In this document: piece after piece, positions 46,003 through 54,694 of the stretch | How positions within the stretch are numbered: position 1 is the stretch's first letter | How the letters are laid out: each line of letters begins with the position of its first letter | Assembly (NCBI RefSeq): GCF_000784835.1 | Contig: NZ_JSFH01000007.1 | Coordinates: 1-64,000 of the forward strand | Source: Thermotoga sp. Mc24 | GTDB lineage: Bacteria; Thermotogota; Thermotogae; Thermotogales; Thermotogaceae | DNA: 64,000 nucleotides | Direction of reading: 5' to 3' | The notes under the pieces: generated by a model | The model's database searches: none | What the model saw: the letters and a program-made list of their open reading frames with translations, nothing else | Told to the model about the DNA's origin: nothing | Translations under genes and position numbers: made by a program

Positions 46003-46472
46003 CAATTTTTCCTCCTGATGATTCTGAGAAGTTCTTGAAGGATCCTGTTGTACAGGTAGTCGTAGACAAAGAACGCAACCTGAACACCAAGAAAGCCGAG
46101 CACGTAGAGAGAAAAGGAAACATCAGGCAGTTCAGCATTGAAGAATTTTGAAGCCACAAACACCAAAAGCAGAGTAGAAGCGTTCAAGTAGAGAAACCTG
46201 ATGAGAATCGGTTTCTTTCTGAGAAAACCGTAAAAAGAAAGCACGAAAAAGAGCAAAACATAGCCTGGATTAGGAACAAGAAGAAACACAAGAACATTCA
46301 CAGCGATTATGATTGGAACAGATCCGATCCCGAAGAGTTCCACAAGAACCCCTGTGAAAACACTGCTCAAAGCGGCGAAAAATATCTTGCTCTTCGTGAA
46401 GTTCCCAATGTAGAGTAGAAGGACAACGAGAGCGGAAACGAGCCCTCCATAAGTGACTTTCTTCACATGCAA
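46002..46472 (-). CDS. Small integral membrane protein
   Basis: A 156-residue protein dominated by four or five hydrophobic segments ([89 protein letters not shown]) with a basic C terminus (IIRRKN). I do not recognise a family. The TTG start at 46472 lies nine bases after GGGGGTGA and overlaps the J-domain gene. Being sandwiched between a J-domain gene and DUF5685 implies a joint membrane-associated function. Confidence 0.62.
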   Translation of the reverse strand: MHVKKVTYGGLVSALVVLLLYIGNFTKSKIFFAALSSVFTGVLVELFGIGSVPIIIAVNVLVFLLVPNPGYVLLFFVLSFYGFLRKKPILIRFLYLNASTLLLVFVASKFFNAELPDVSFSLYVLGFLGVQVAFFVYDYLYNRILQELLRIIRRKN

Positions 46473-46813
46473 GGAATGCAGTCACCCCCGCATGCTTCAC
46501 AACAGGTATCTGTGCACCATGCACATCCAAGGCAGGCGAGAATATCGCGACAGCCGTCGTTCCCCCTGTATCTGTATCCCATGGAATAGAACGTGTTATG
46601 TACATTTTCCTGTCCGGGTGTTTCTGAAAACTCACCACTCATCAATACAGCGTACGCTTCGTTGATCTGCTTCATTTTTTCTTCCGCAAGATCTTTGAGA
46701 GGATGATCCTTGTATCGGTCCGGATGGTACTTTTTCACCAGCTCTCTGTAAGCTTTCTCTATCTCTTCCTTTGAAGCACCAGGTGGAACACCAAGGACTT
46801 CGTAGGGATTCAC
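46463..46813 (-). CDS. J-domain protein with a Cys-rich tail
   Basis: The product has about 116 residues. A J-domain fills residues 1-65 ([21 protein letters not shown], in part NPYEVLGV, with the HPD motif in [12 protein letters not shown]), so it should stimulate an Hsp70/DnaK ATPase. The tail holds nine Cys in 28 residues ([21 protein letters not shown]), probably a metal-binding cluster and unlike the DnaJ zinc repeats (CxxCxGxG). GTG 46813 is chosen because GGAGGTGAT is eight bases upstream; the longer in-frame reading starts inside that site. It is the first gene of a three-gene leftward operon. Confidence 0.78.
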   Translation of the reverse strand: MNPYEVLGVPPGASKEEIEKAYRELVKKYHPDRYKDHPLKDLAEEKMKQINEAYAVLMSGEFSETPGQENVHNTFYSMGYRYRGNDGCRDILACLGCAWCTDTCCEACGGDCIPCM

Positions 46814-47139
46814 AAAGATCACCTCCACGGCGAAAGCTTCTCTGATATTTTAACATCTGGAAGTATTTCAGAAGGTGATGTTAGAAAAATCTTTATTAAC
46901 TAAATCTTAATATGTTTTATTCATACAAACCAGGTTAGTTCCAATCATTCACAAAGTGGGTGATGCGTGTACATGGCACTGGAAGATCGATACAGAGTAT
47001 GCAATTACCGGTAACGAAAAATTTCATGCGGATTTGTGGTACCGGAAGCTATGCGTTAAAAAGGGAATAATGGATGATATGAAGAGACAATATGAAGAGA
47101 ATTTGTGGAGATAGATTACGTGTAAGTGCTTTAAATTCG

Positions 47140-47160
47140 AGAAGTTAACAGTTAACTTCT
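47140..47160. repeat. 21-bp perfect palindrome in the leader region
   Basis: AGAAGTTAAC, a central A, and GTTAACTTCT. It is not followed by a T-run, so it is not a terminator. Its symmetry and size suit a dimeric DNA-binding protein. Confidence 0.7.
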
Positions 47161-47400
47161 AACACATTGAGGGAGACCTTCTTTCATCTATTTGTGAAAC
47201 ATAGAACTAATCGATTTTTACCAAAAACACCCCAAAATGCCCTGACGTAGGTTGATATAATTTATCTTCTGTTTTTTGCTTGTGTTCTTTCATTGTTGAA
47301 CTATGCAATTATTCCATTTTTCCAAACAGTACTTGAAGGTGCTCTCTTGTGTGTTAGAATGGTTTATGGAAAAGGAGAATATGGAAGTTCAAAAAACATC

Positions 47401-47429
47401 TTGCTTTCAGAGTGTGTTTGTGATATAAT
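47401..47429 (+). promoter_or_regulatory. Promoter of the CRISPR array
   Basis: TTGCTT (47401-47406), a 17-base spacer and TATAAT (47424-47429), with an extended -10 TG two bases upstream (TGATATAAT). Transcription should start near 47436, about 12 bases before the first repeat, running toward the I-B cas genes. Confidence 0.75.
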
Positions 47430-47447
47430 TTCTCTTGAACTCAACGG

Positions 47448-48790
47448 GTTTCAATAATTCCTTAGAGGTATGGAAACCCTCTTCATTTGCTTCGATACTT
47501 GCAAGGATCCTCAGTTTCAATAATTCCTTAGAGGTATGGAAACGATCAAGCCCTTTCACTGTTCTATGACCGAGGTTGAGTTTCAATAATTCCTTAGAGG
47601 TATGGAAACTAAAATTCTCTATCCGACATCGTCCTTCACCTTCAAGTTTCAATAATTCCTTAGAGGTATGGAAACTGACTCCAAAGAAATCAGTTTGAAT
47701 ATTACGGTAACGTTTCAATAATTCCTTAGAGGTATGGAAACTTTTGTCGCCAAGCCAGGGTATCCATTCGAACACTCGTTTCAATAATTCCTTAGAGGTA
47801 TGGAAACCTTTACACACCGTCTCGAGCACAACGTCGCGAACCAGTTTCAATAATTCCTTAGAGGTATGGAAACATGAATACTCAACGCTACCGGCAACAG
47901 GAATGTCTAGTTTCAATAATTCCTTAGAGGTATGGAAACAGCAGGAAGCAATGAGACAAGCTTTCCATACTGTGGTTTCAATAATTCCTTAGAGGTATGG
48001 AAACCAGAATAAAGAGGATCTTCTTTCAATCTCAACACCTCGGTTTCAATAATTCCTTAGAGGTATGGAAACAGCAGAGCGTGGAAAAGATGTGGAAGGA
48101 GTTGCAGGGCGTTTCAATACTTCCTTAGAGGTATGGAAACCTTCCATTGTTTCAGGTGGAATTGTTGCGGTAATTGGTTTCAATACTTCCTTAGAGGTAT
48201 GGAAACCCTCCGTATCTTCAACATGTTCTGTCGCAAAGATATGTTTCAATACTTCCTTAGAGGTATGGAAACAGAATCATTTCAGCTAGTGGCACAACAG
48301 TGTTCATGGTTTCAATACTTCCTTAGAGGTATGGAAACCAGTATCAGCGGGAGACGCAATAATGTACATCGAAGAGTTTCAATACTTCCTTAGAGGTATG
48401 GAAACTACGCATTAGCGACAAGTTGAACAGACTCAAAAGAATCGTTTCAATACTTCCTTAGAGGTATGGAAACCAGAAGTTTCTGTGCTTCGACTGAATG
48501 CTCGCGTTCTTTGTTTCAATACTTCCTTAGAGGTATGGAAACAGCAGTATTGGCAAGACATGTGGAACAATGTTGTATGTTTCAATACTTCCTTAGAGGT
48601 ATGGAAACACGACTGTCAAAGCACAAAATCTTGCTCGAGTGTTCGTTTCAATACTTCCTTAGAGGTATGGAAACCATGACCACAGACAACTACAAGGCTA
48701 TCAAGAAGAGATTCAATCCTTCCTTAGAGGTATGAAAAGCCCACAAACCGTATGATTTCTTCATCTTCGATACTGTTTCAATACTTCCTT
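47448..48790 (+). CRISPR. CRISPR array, 19 intact and 2 decayed 30-bp repeats, 20 spacers
   Basis: Repeats are 30 bases, beginning GTTTCAATA and ending GAGGTATGGAAAC; spacers are 35-39 bases, mostly 36. Repeats start at 47448, 47514, 47580, 47646, 47712, 47778, 47844, 47910, 47975, 48043, 48111, 48177, 48243, 48309, 48376, 48444, 48513, 48579, 48645, then a decayed copy at 48710 and a truncated one at 48775 that keeps only its first 16 bases. The first ten repeats read ATAATTCC and the next nine ATACTTCC. Decay at the right end and the promoter at the left show left-to-right transcription, so crRNAs would carry the 5' handle AUGGAAAC. Confidence 0.98.
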
Positions 48791-48873
48791 TCAGGTGCAA
48801 TGACTATGGATTTAGATTGTTGTCAGAAAGTGTACGTTAAAATGTGAATGATAACACCGCAGGGGGGATAGGG

Positions 48874-50514
48874 GTGCTTGAAAAGATATACAATCTTGGG
48901 AAAATTGGTGGTGATTCTTTTTCAAACTTCGCTGAAGAAGTTCCTTCTGATGAAGGAATAGCTATCTTTCTTGAGAGTAATTCAGAGGGTTTGGTTTTCA
49001 AGGATGTTGTTTCTATCGAGAAAAAACCAGGGGGTAAGAACTCGAAAATCTTCCTCTACAGAAAACAGCGCGGGAATTTCTCCTCTTCTGTTTCCCCCAC
49101 CATGAAATTTCTCGACAAATCTAGTGGTTCAAGAGACCCTCTGGAAAGGACCTTTGATGTCTTCTTAGGCTTTTTCGACCATCCGAAGATATCTCACATC
49201 AAAGATGTCCTCGAGAGAAATAAAGAAGAGATTATTGACAAGCTAAGAAATTACGATGTAAAAAACAGATTCCTCACGATATCCATCGATGGAAAATTTC
49301 CCGCAGAAGTTCCAGAAATTCTCCAGGCGTTTGAAGATAAAGTCACACAGAAGAAAACTAAGGGAGAGGCAAAATGTTTTCTGTGTGGAAAAGAAGCAAA
49401 TTCCAGACTGAGTGATGTGTTCAAATTTGCCACCTTTGACAAGCCTGGCTTCACACCTTTTCTTTCCAAGAAACATCCGATCCAGATTTGTGATGATTGC
49501 AGGAGTGTTCTGGAAAAAGCCAGAAGAGCAATTGATGAAAAGCTTTCTTTTTCCTTCTTCAGCAACAACAGAATTCTCTGGATAATCCCCTCCGTACCCG
49601 ATCAGGATATTCTGGAATCAGTGATTGAAAAAATATATGAAATAAAAGACACCGACAAAAACTCAAAGTTTCGCAGTTTCGCTAGGCTCGAAGAAGAGAT
49701 TGAAAAAGTTCTTTCGGAAAACGAAAGAGCTGTTTACGATTTTGTACTGATAGAAAAAGAACAACAGGCAGAAAGAATAGTTCTTCACGTTGAGGAAGTC
49801 TCGCCTACCAGAGTAAGACGGATCCTTGAAGAATCAAAGAAGATAGAATCTCAACTCAAAGAAGACGGTTTCAAAGTTTCTGTGAACTTCTCAGTGATTC
49901 ACAAATTCTTCGAGGATCTGGACAGATACTTCAACTCCCTGTTTAGTGCTGTATTCTCTGAGGGAACGTTTGATAAAAAACTGCTGCTGACTCTCTTTCT
50001 TTCGAAAATAAGAAGCGATTTCTTTGGAAATGATACTTTACTTTCTGCACGTGAAGCTTTTGCCACGTATGTTTATCTGAGACGCTTGAACGTCTTAAAG
50101 GGGGGTGCTTCCGTTTTGAAGGGTGAAGATTTCTTCTCCAGGTATCCGGAGTTTTTCGATGAACCGTGGAAGAAAGCAGTCTTTTTAGAAGGAGTTCTGG
50201 CAAATTACCTTCTTTATCTGCAGTACGTTAAAAGAAACTCGAAGGCTTTCACGAAGAAACTGAAAGGACTCAGACTGACAAAGAGAGATGTGGAGGGGCT
50301 TCTTCCGGAAATCAGAGCCAAGATCGAAGCCTACGGTGGAATGAGTGAAAGTGTGGCAGAGCTTTTCAGGGAGACTGCTGAAGCTTTCCTCGAAGCTGGG
50401 AACTGGTCAGCATCACCCGACGAGATCAGTTTTGTCTTCGTCTCGGGACTTTCTCTCGGGAAAACTTTCTTCAGGGAGGTAGGGGTCGATGAATCCAGTG
50501 AAGAACAGGAGTGA
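48874..50514 (+). CDS. cas8b: Cas8b/Csh1, type I-B large subunit
   Basis: The product has about 546 residues and is the large subunit of the Cascade complex that recognises PAM-flanked DNA. A zinc-finger-like motif is present: CFLCGKEANSRLS near residue 168 with CDDCRSVL near 210, as in the Csh1 family. GTG 48874 (LEKIYNLGKI) is chosen because CAGGGGGGATAGG lies just before it; an in-frame GTG at 48844 has no ribosome site and directly follows a TAAAAT box. It starts 83 bases after the last repeat remnant and heads the I-B operon. Confidence 0.9.
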   Translation: MLEKIYNLGKIGGDSFSNFAEEVPSDEGIAIFLESNSEGLVFKDVVSIEKKPGGKNSKIFLYRKQRGNFSSSVSPTMKFLDKSSGSRDPLERTFDVFLGFFDHPKISHIKDVLERNKEEIIDKLRNYDVKNRFLTISIDGKFPAEVPEILQAFEDKVTQKKTKGEAKCFLCGKEANSRLSDVFKFATFDKPGFTPFLSKKHPIQICDDCRSVLEKARRAIDEKLSFSFFSNNRILWIIPSVPDQDILESVIEKIYEIKDTDKNSKFRSFARLEEEIEKVLSENERAVYDFVLIEKEQQAERIVLHVEEVSPTRVRRILEESKKIESQLKEDGFKVSVNFSVIHKFFEDLDRYFNSLFSAVFSEGTFDKKLLLTLFLSKIRSDFFGNDTLLSAREAFATYVYLRRLNVLKGGASVLKGEDFFSRYPEFFDEPWKKAVFLEGVLANYLLYLQYVKRNSKAFTKKLKGLRLTKRDVEGLLPEIRAKIEAYGGMSESVAELFRETAEAFLEAGNWSASPDEISFVFVSGLSLGKTFFREVGVDESSEEQE

Positions 50515-51388
50515 AGTGCTTTTCATCTACGATGTGAAGTGGGCAAATCCGAACGGTGATCCACTCGATGAGAACAGACCGCGCTTTGATGAAGAAACAT
50601 CCAGACTCTTTGTCACAGACGTGAGACTCAAAAGAACTGTGAGGGATTATCTTGCGGAGTGCTACGACGAAACGCTCTGGGTGACCGGTGAAGCGGTGGT
50701 ACCGGAAGACAGAGTCAAAGAGCTTGGAATCAAGGACGTAAACGACGCATGCCAGAAGTGCATCGATATCAGACTCTTCGGTGCCGTTATTCCTCAGTCG
50801 AAAAAAGGAGCTATGGAATCTTCCATAACTGGTCCTGTTCAGTTCAGATACGGAACGAGTCTTCACAGAGTCAAACTCATGACTATCCAGGGAACTGCTG
50901 CGTTCGCAACCGAGAATTCAAAACAGAGGAGTTTTCGTGAGGATCAGGTTGTACCCTATGCCCTCATAGCATTCTACGGTGTGATAAATCAGAATTCTGC
51001 AAAGTTTACAGGACTCACCGAAGAAGATGTTTCCAAGCTTCTTGAAGGAATCTGGATGGGTACGAAGAACCTCATCACAAGATCGAAAATGGAGCACAAT
51101 CCCAGACTCCTGATGAGAGTTGTTTACAAGGAAGGTGTGAACTACCACTCCGGAGAACTCGATTACCTTGTGAAGGTCGTGTCCGAGAAAGAAGATGAAG
51201 AAATAAGAGACATCTCCGAGTTGAAACTCGACGTTACCGAACTCAAGCAGGTTCTGGAATCCCTTAAGGACAAGATCGAAAGAATAGAATACTCTGTTGA
51301 CAACCGCTTAAAACTCGCGGAGAACGGAGAAGAGAAGCCTTTTGAGGAGATATTCGGAGGTTTCCAGCTTGTAAAACTGGAGTGGTGA
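50489..51388 (+). CDS. cas7: Cas7 (Csh2), type I-B Cascade backbone
   Basis: A 299-residue RAMP that coats the crRNA guide. The N terminus DVKWANPNGDPLDENRPRF (about 11-29) and the SKKGAMESSITGPVQFRYG region are typical of Csh2/Cst2-type Cas7. The C-terminal part has a short coiled-coil-like segment (ELKQVLESLKDKIERIEY). ATG 50489 overlaps cas8b by 26 bases behind GGAGGTAGGGG. Confidence 0.94.
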   Translation: MNPVKNRSEVLFIYDVKWANPNGDPLDENRPRFDEETSRLFVTDVRLKRTVRDYLAECYDETLWVTGEAVVPEDRVKELGIKDVNDACQKCIDIRLFGAVIPQSKKGAMESSITGPVQFRYGTSLHRVKLMTIQGTAAFATENSKQRSFREDQVVPYALIAFYGVINQNSAKFTGLTEEDVSKLLEGIWMGTKNLITRSKMEHNPRLLMRVVYKEGVNYHSGELDYLVKVVSEKEDEEIRDISELKLDVTELKQVLESLKDKIERIEYSVDNRLKLAENGEEKPFEEIFGGFQLVKLEW

Positions 51389-51390
51389 GA

Positions 51391-52053
51391 ATGAAAGTTC
51401 TGGTCTTTGATGTTTCTGCTCCCTACGCTCTCTTCAGAAGACCTTACACAACGACATCATCGTACACCCTTCCCTTTCCACCAAGAACCACTCTTTTGGG
51501 GCTTGTGGGGTGTGTTCTGGGATATTCCACACCCGAAAGACTCGACAGTGCAAAAGTGGCGGTTCAGATAAAAAATCCTTTGAAGTTTCTGCGAACGGGA
51601 ACGAACTTTGTGGAAACAAAGAAAGACAAAAAAGCTTCAAAAAGAACAAGAATAAGTCTTCAACTTCTGAAGAATCCTGCTTACAGGGTGTTTTTCAGCT
51701 GGGAAGACGAAGATTTTGAGAGGTTGAAGAACCTTCTCGAACACAGCGAAACCATCTTCACACCTTACCTTGGTGTGGCAAGCTTTATTGCCAGACTGAA
51801 TTACGTGGGAAAGTACGAAGCAACCCGTGTAGCAGATTTTCCCTGCGAGGTCCACACGGTTGTTCCGAACACAGTAAAGCTTTTGCCGGAGCCTTCACAC
51901 TATCTCATATTCGAGAGGGTCACAAGAAAAATGGACAAAGAGCGAAACATGCTTGAATCTGCGGTTTACATTTTCAAGAGGGACTTATCTCCTGTGAAGG
52001 TGGAAGGGGGAGAAGTGTGGAGGGTGGGAGAGCAGAACATAGTGTGGATGTGA
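51391..52053 (+). CDS. cas5: Cas5 (Cas5h), type I-B Cascade
   Basis: The product has about 220 residues and holds the crRNA 5' handle in the I-B Cascade. The Cas5 N-terminal ferredoxin fold is obvious: FDVSAPYALFRRPYTTTSS then TLPFPPRTTLLGLVGCVLG, which carries the Cas5 glycine loop. ATG 51391 lies at good spacing from a GGAG inside the cas7 end, and an in-frame GTG pair just upstream is less likely. It overlaps cas3 at TGATG. Confidence 0.93.
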   Translation: MKVLVFDVSAPYALFRRPYTTTSSYTLPFPPRTTLLGLVGCVLGYSTPERLDSAKVAVQIKNPLKFLRTGTNFVETKKDKKASKRTRISLQLLKNPAYRVFFSWEDEDFERLKNLLEHSETIFTPYLGVASFIARLNYVGKYEATRVADFPCEVHTVVPNTVKLLPEPSHYLIFERVTRKMDKERNMLESAVYIFKRDLSPVKVEGGEVWRVGEQNIVWM

Positions 52054-54209
52054 TGAAATCTCATCCTGACAGAAGACTGATTGATCATCTTGAGGGTGTT
52101 AAAAGACGCTCTCTGGAAAAATTCAGGTCGCTTGATCTTTCCTGGGAAGAACTTTTCGGATACGATGAAAATGTTCTGGAAGAATTCGTTTCCCTGCTCT
52201 CTGAATCGCACGATGTTGGAAAGAGTACAATCTACTTTCAGAAGCATTTGAGCGGTGAAAGAGTCGAAAGATCTTTGAGTGCGCACGCTCTTTTCTCCGC
52301 GGTTGCTTTCTTTCACAGGTCAAAAAACTTGCCGGACAAACTCAGAATATTCGGCTTCGAAATAATAAGAAGACACCACGGAGATTTCAGGAACTTTCTG
52401 GATATAGAAATAGATGAGAAAGTCCTGGAAAAGCAGTTCTCAGCCATTCCAGAGGATTTCCTGAGAAGATATGATCTTCATGATCTTAAGCTATCAGAAA
52501 CAATAGAAAGGATAAAAAGATCGATCAGTAAGTTCTCTATCCTTGGAAAAAAAGACCTATCTGACTACTTTTTGATCCACCTTTTTATGTCCATACTCGT
52601 TTCTTCGGATAGGGAGGATGTGGTTTTCAAGAGCGAACCGCTTCCCTCCCTTCCTTCTTATGAAAAGGAGAAGATTCTCTCCTACAGAGAAAAGCTTGGC
52701 AGAAAAAACCAGATCGATTCTCTGAGGTGGAAATTTCAGGAGGAAATCTTGAGCTTCAAACCCGAAAGAGGAAAGATATACTCCATAACCGCACCGACGG
52801 GAATAGGAAAAACTATTGCAAATCTCCTTTTTGCCAGCCATCTCGCTGATGAAGACACGATCGTAATATACGCTCTTCCCTTCATAAACATAATTGAGCA
52901 GACCGTCGATAAGATAAAGGAAATATTTGAAACAGAAAGCCCATTCTTCGTCCTTCCCTTTCATCACCTTGCAAATCCAGCTTATGAGGAACCTGATAAA
53001 TACGAAGATCTCCTGATGAACCTCTGGCACTCCAGGGTGGTAGTCACAACATTCGTGTCGCTTCTGGAGTCTCTCATCACTTTCAGAAAGATTCCGTTCT
53101 TCTACAAATTCCCAAAAGCTGTTCTCATACTTGATGAGGTCCAGGCAATACCTCACGAATACTGGACCCCTGTTGAAAAAACCGTTGAATTCCTCTCGAA
53201 AATGGGCACCACCGTTTTGCTCTCCACAGCGACAAAGCCCGCTCTTTTGAAAGAGGCTCTGGAAGTGGTGTCTAACAAGAATGTTTATTTCACAGCCTTG
53301 AACAGAACTGTTCTGAAAGTAGAAAAAGAAATGAGCTTTGAAGAATACAAGGAATTCGTAAGAGAGACCTTGAAGGATGGAAAAAGAACGCTCATCATAA
53401 CAAACACGATAAGAGAAGCCGAGGAGATATACGACGTTGTTGAAGGCATGGGAAAAACCTGTTTCCTTTCCTCCAGGGTGATACCAAAGCACAGACTGGA
53501 GATCGTTTCGAAGATAAATGAGTACGATCTGTGTGTCTCCACTCAGGTGGTGGAAGCAGGTGTTGATATCTCATTCGAGAGGGTGATAAGAGACATAGCA
53601 CCTGTTGACAGTATTGTTCAGGCAGCGGGGAGGTGCAACAGGCACTTCGAGTTGGAAAAGGGAGAAGTGATAGTCGTACCCGTCAGGGATGAGAGAAAAA
53701 ACACCCTCTTTTCCTCATATGTTTACGGGAGCTTTCTCACAGAAACTTCCATGAACGTGTTGAAAAACCACAAATTTCTGGAGGAAAGCGAGTTTTTCAT
53801 GCTCGTGGAGGATTTCTTCAGCTACGTGAAAACGTACGGCAATCCGGACAAGAAAGGAATCGGCAAGGCGCTCGAGAATTTGAATTTCAAAAAAATAGGA
53901 GAATTCAGTCTCATTGAACCAGAGCCAACGGTGCCGTTCATCGTTCTTGTTGATGAAGAGGCTCAAAGAGTATTCGAAGAATTTGCAGAGATCTTCAGTG
54001 GGAAAAGATCAAGAGAAAACTTCTCTCTCGTGAAAAGTTTGTTCAGGGAACTTTCCCCCTACATCGTGAGCGCGAGGATAAAGAGGGATCTTCCATTCCC
54101 ACACACGATTGCCGGCATGATGGTTATTCACAGGAACGTTCTCGACAAATGGTACCACCCCGTGAAAGGTTTGAGAGTGGAAGGATCCGATGAGGTGATC
54201 ATCATATGA
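52053..54209 (+). CDS. cas3: Cas3 nuclease-helicase
   Basis: The product has about 718 residues and degrades target DNA recruited by the I-B Cascade. The N-terminal HD nuclease (IDHLEGV near 11, ESHDVGK near 50, RRHHGDF near 108) is fused to an SF2 helicase: Walker A APTGIGKT near 247, DEVQ box LILDEVQAIP near 359, LSTATKPALL, and motif VI QAAGRCNRH near 523. ATG 52053 overlaps the cas5 stop; the longer in-frame reading is antisense-free but coincides with cas5 coding sequence. All catalytic motifs look intact. Confidence 0.95.
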   Translation: MKSHPDRRLIDHLEGVKRRSLEKFRSLDLSWEELFGYDENVLEEFVSLLSESHDVGKSTIYFQKHLSGERVERSLSAHALFSAVAFFHRSKNLPDKLRIFGFEIIRRHHGDFRNFLDIEIDEKVLEKQFSAIPEDFLRRYDLHDLKLSETIERIKRSISKFSILGKKDLSDYFLIHLFMSILVSSDREDVVFKSEPLPSLPSYEKEKILSYREKLGRKNQIDSLRWKFQEEILSFKPERGKIYSITAPTGIGKTIANLLFASHLADEDTIVIYALPFINIIEQTVDKIKEIFETESPFFVLPFHHLANPAYEEPDKYEDLLMNLWHSRVVVTTFVSLLESLITFRKIPFFYKFPKAVLILDEVQAIPHEYWTPVEKTVEFLSKMGTTVLLSTATKPALLKEALEVVSNKNVYFTALNRTVLKVEKEMSFEEYKEFVRETLKDGKRTLIITNTIREAEEIYDVVEGMGKTCFLSSRVIPKHRLEIVSKINEYDLCVSTQVVEAGVDISFERVIRDIAPVDSIVQAAGRCNRHFELEKGEVIVVPVRDERKNTLFSSYVYGSFLTETSMNVLKNHKFLEESEFFMLVEDFFSYVKTYGNPDKKGIGKALENLNFKKIGEFSLIEPEPTVPFIVLVDEEAQRVFEEFAEIFSGKRSRENFSLVKSLFRELSPYIVSARIKRDLPFPHTIAGMMVIHRNVLDKWYHPVKGLRVEGSDEVIII

Positions 54210-54685
54210 TGATTTCTGGATCTGTTGTTTTGAGCTATATAAACTGCAAAAGGGAAGCATGGCTGATGGCGCATGGGGTTCTTCCAGATCAGGGAAACAT
54301 GCACATAGAGATAGGAAGGTTCATCCACGAAGACTACAGCGATTCTGTCATGCTTCCTGGTATGAAGATCGATACCATGTTTGAAAGAGAAGGAGTGAGA
54401 GTGGTTGGCGAAGTGAAAAAATCATCCGCTTCAAAAAGGGGAGCTGAGTACCAGCTCCTTTACTATCTTTACAGGCTCGAGGAAAAAGGTGTGAAAGCGA
54501 GGGGAGAGATCATAGTACCAAAAGAGAACAAAAGAATACCGGTTGAGCTCACAGAAGAAAACAGAGAGAAAATCAAAAAGGTCCTCGAGGAAGTATCTTC
54601 CCTCCTTGAAGAAGAAACTCCTCCACCACCCAAGAGAAAAGGAATTTGCCGAAAGTGTGGTTATGAACTTTTCTGTTTTTCGTGA
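54206..54685 (+). CDS. cas4: Cas4 exonuclease
   Basis: A 159-residue RecB-like nuclease that helps choose and trim prespacers with correct PAMs. The N-terminal Cys (INCKREAW) and the three C-terminal Cys (CRKCGYELFC) bind a 4Fe-4S cluster. Nuclease residues appear in KIDTMFE and in VVGEVKKSSASKRGAEYQLL (the E-x-K motif and QxxxY). It overlaps cas3 by 4 bases and precedes cas1 by nine bases. Confidence 0.94.
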   Translation: MMISGSVVLSYINCKREAWLMAHGVLPDQGNMHIEIGRFIHEDYSDSVMLPGMKIDTMFEREGVRVVGEVKKSSASKRGAEYQLLYYLYRLEEKGVKARGEIIVPKENKRIPVELTEENREKIKKVLEEVSSLLEEETPPPPKRKGICRKCGYELFCFS

Positions 54686-54694
54686 GGTGGAAGG

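Larger units (their letters stand above)
46829..47447 (+). promoter_or_regulatory. CRISPR leader region, non-coding
   Basis: This is 619 A+T-rich bases between the J-domain gene and the array. No convincing gene is seen; the frame open from 46911 to 47114 (GTG 46956, reading for example DACTWHWKIDTEYA) has no ribosome site. The part just upstream of repeat 1 should be the CRISPR leader, because the far end of the array carries the decayed repeats. It contains a 21-bp perfect palindrome at 47140-47160, two TGATATAATTT motifs (47253 and 47421) and the array promoter. Confidence 0.6.

Noticed and set aside
46911-47114. A genuine gene in the leader region
   Set aside because: No ribosome site, a weak GTG start and no recognised family. 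I keep it only as a possible remnant.
47407-48735. Repetitive open frames across the array (FHTSKELLK and FNTSLEVWK repeats)
   Set aside because: These are translations of the CRISPR repeats in either strand, not proteins.
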